From: Oscillospiraceae bacterium
GTDB lineage: Bacteria; Bacillota; Clostridia; Oscillospirales; Oscillospiraceae
Direction of reading: 5' to 3'
NCBI GenBank assembly: GCA_902765595.1
Contig: CACXAQ010000012.1
Coordinates: forward strand, 1-53,743
DNA length: 53,743 bases
The translations under genes were made by a program, and so were the position numbers. Positions 53,603 through 53,743 of the stretch are shown here, one piece after another. The notes beneath the pieces were generated by a model. The model saw nothing but the letters and a program-made list of their open reading frames with translations. It searched no databases and was not told where the DNA came from. Each line of letters starts with the position of its first letter. The stretch's first letter is position 1.

Positions 53603-53743
53603 TCAATCGCTGTCCCGCAGTACGGCCTCGGCGCAGCGCATCCCGTCCGCGGCGGGGAGGCCGCCCCGGGCACGGCCGTACTGGGTCCGGTCGATGTCCG
53701 CCTGCCGGTGCTCGATGCGCACGCCCATGGAAAAGGCCTTGGG
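53603..53743 (-). CDS. 3' end of a probable FAD-dependent dehydrogenase (partial)
   Basis: The last 47 codons of a minus-strand gene that starts outside the window. It reads KAFSMGVRIEHRQADIDRTQ followed by YGRARGG. The SMGVRIEH...ID..QYG pattern is typical of uncharacterised NAD(FAD)-dependent dehydrogenases. The last 18 codons (about AADGMRCAEAVLRDSD) do not look like the family and may reflect truncation or a frameshift. Identification is tentative. Confidence 0.45.
   Translation of the reverse strand, partial: PKAFSMGVRIEHRQADIDRTQYGRARGGLPAADGMRCAEAVLRDSD

Overview
The window looks like a chromosome segment of a GC-rich, anaerobic, endospore-forming Clostridia bacterium, probably of the Oscillospiraceae type. 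The basis is gene content and codon style: rpsB-tsf, rpsF-ssb-rpsR, a pyruvate:ferredoxin oxidoreductase, an S-box upstream of metK, dipicolinate synthase genes dpaA-dpaB, and a spoVT gene. No tRNA, rRNA or CRISPR array was seen.

Left host block (1-20.6 kb). It holds rpsB (partial)-tsf; an ECF sigma factor with an overlapping anti-sigma-like membrane gene; a lipoprotein; fakA with an Asp23-family gene; nifJ carrying two frame-breaking lesions; a GreA-like factor; rpsF-ssb-rpsR; a large membrane-anchored protein of unknown role; an inositol-phosphatase-family gene overlapping metK behind a SAM-I riboswitch; a LysR regulator divergent from an EamA exporter; and a transglutaminase-like lipoprotein. 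Several families of structured intergenic repeats lie between the genes.

Island (20,690-47,809, about 27.1 kb). spoVT is split at codons 31-33. The first 33 codons lie at 20,600-20,698. The remaining 147 codons lie at 47,810-48,253, fused in frame to the 3' end of a large serine recombinase. A 9-bp direct repeat, GGTGACCCG, marks both junctions. Joining the two outer sides rebuilds an uninterrupted 180-codon spoVT. Joining the two inner sides rebuilds a 42-bp attP-like palindrome with 19-bp arms (17/19 match) and also gives the recombinase a different C-terminus. This is therefore an integrated element whose attP lies inside its own recombinase gene. Its cargo includes a HTH/ATPase/DUF4325-like regulator with an AAGTATA operator array, small membrane proteins, a probable membrane-inserting two-gene pair, a DUF4143 ATPase, a tight Sel1/HIRAN/J-domain cluster, an incomplete BREX locus (brxL, a zinc-ribbon/nuclease gene, pglZ, an AlbA_2/Schlafen-type gene and only the 3' end of pglX), a Fic protein, remnants of an integrative element, and a gene behind a SAM-I/IV-variant-like riboswitch. 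brxA, brxB, brxC and the methylase part of pglX are absent here, so the BREX locus is not a complete classical system.

Right host block (48.3 kb-end). It holds a DegV protein, dpaA-dpaB (spore dipicolinic acid), thyA-folA, an XRE-type regulator, a small hypothetical protein and the end of a probable FAD-dependent dehydrogenase. The sporulation neighbours make the interruption of spoVT, a forespore regulator in known sporeformers, physiologically relevant.
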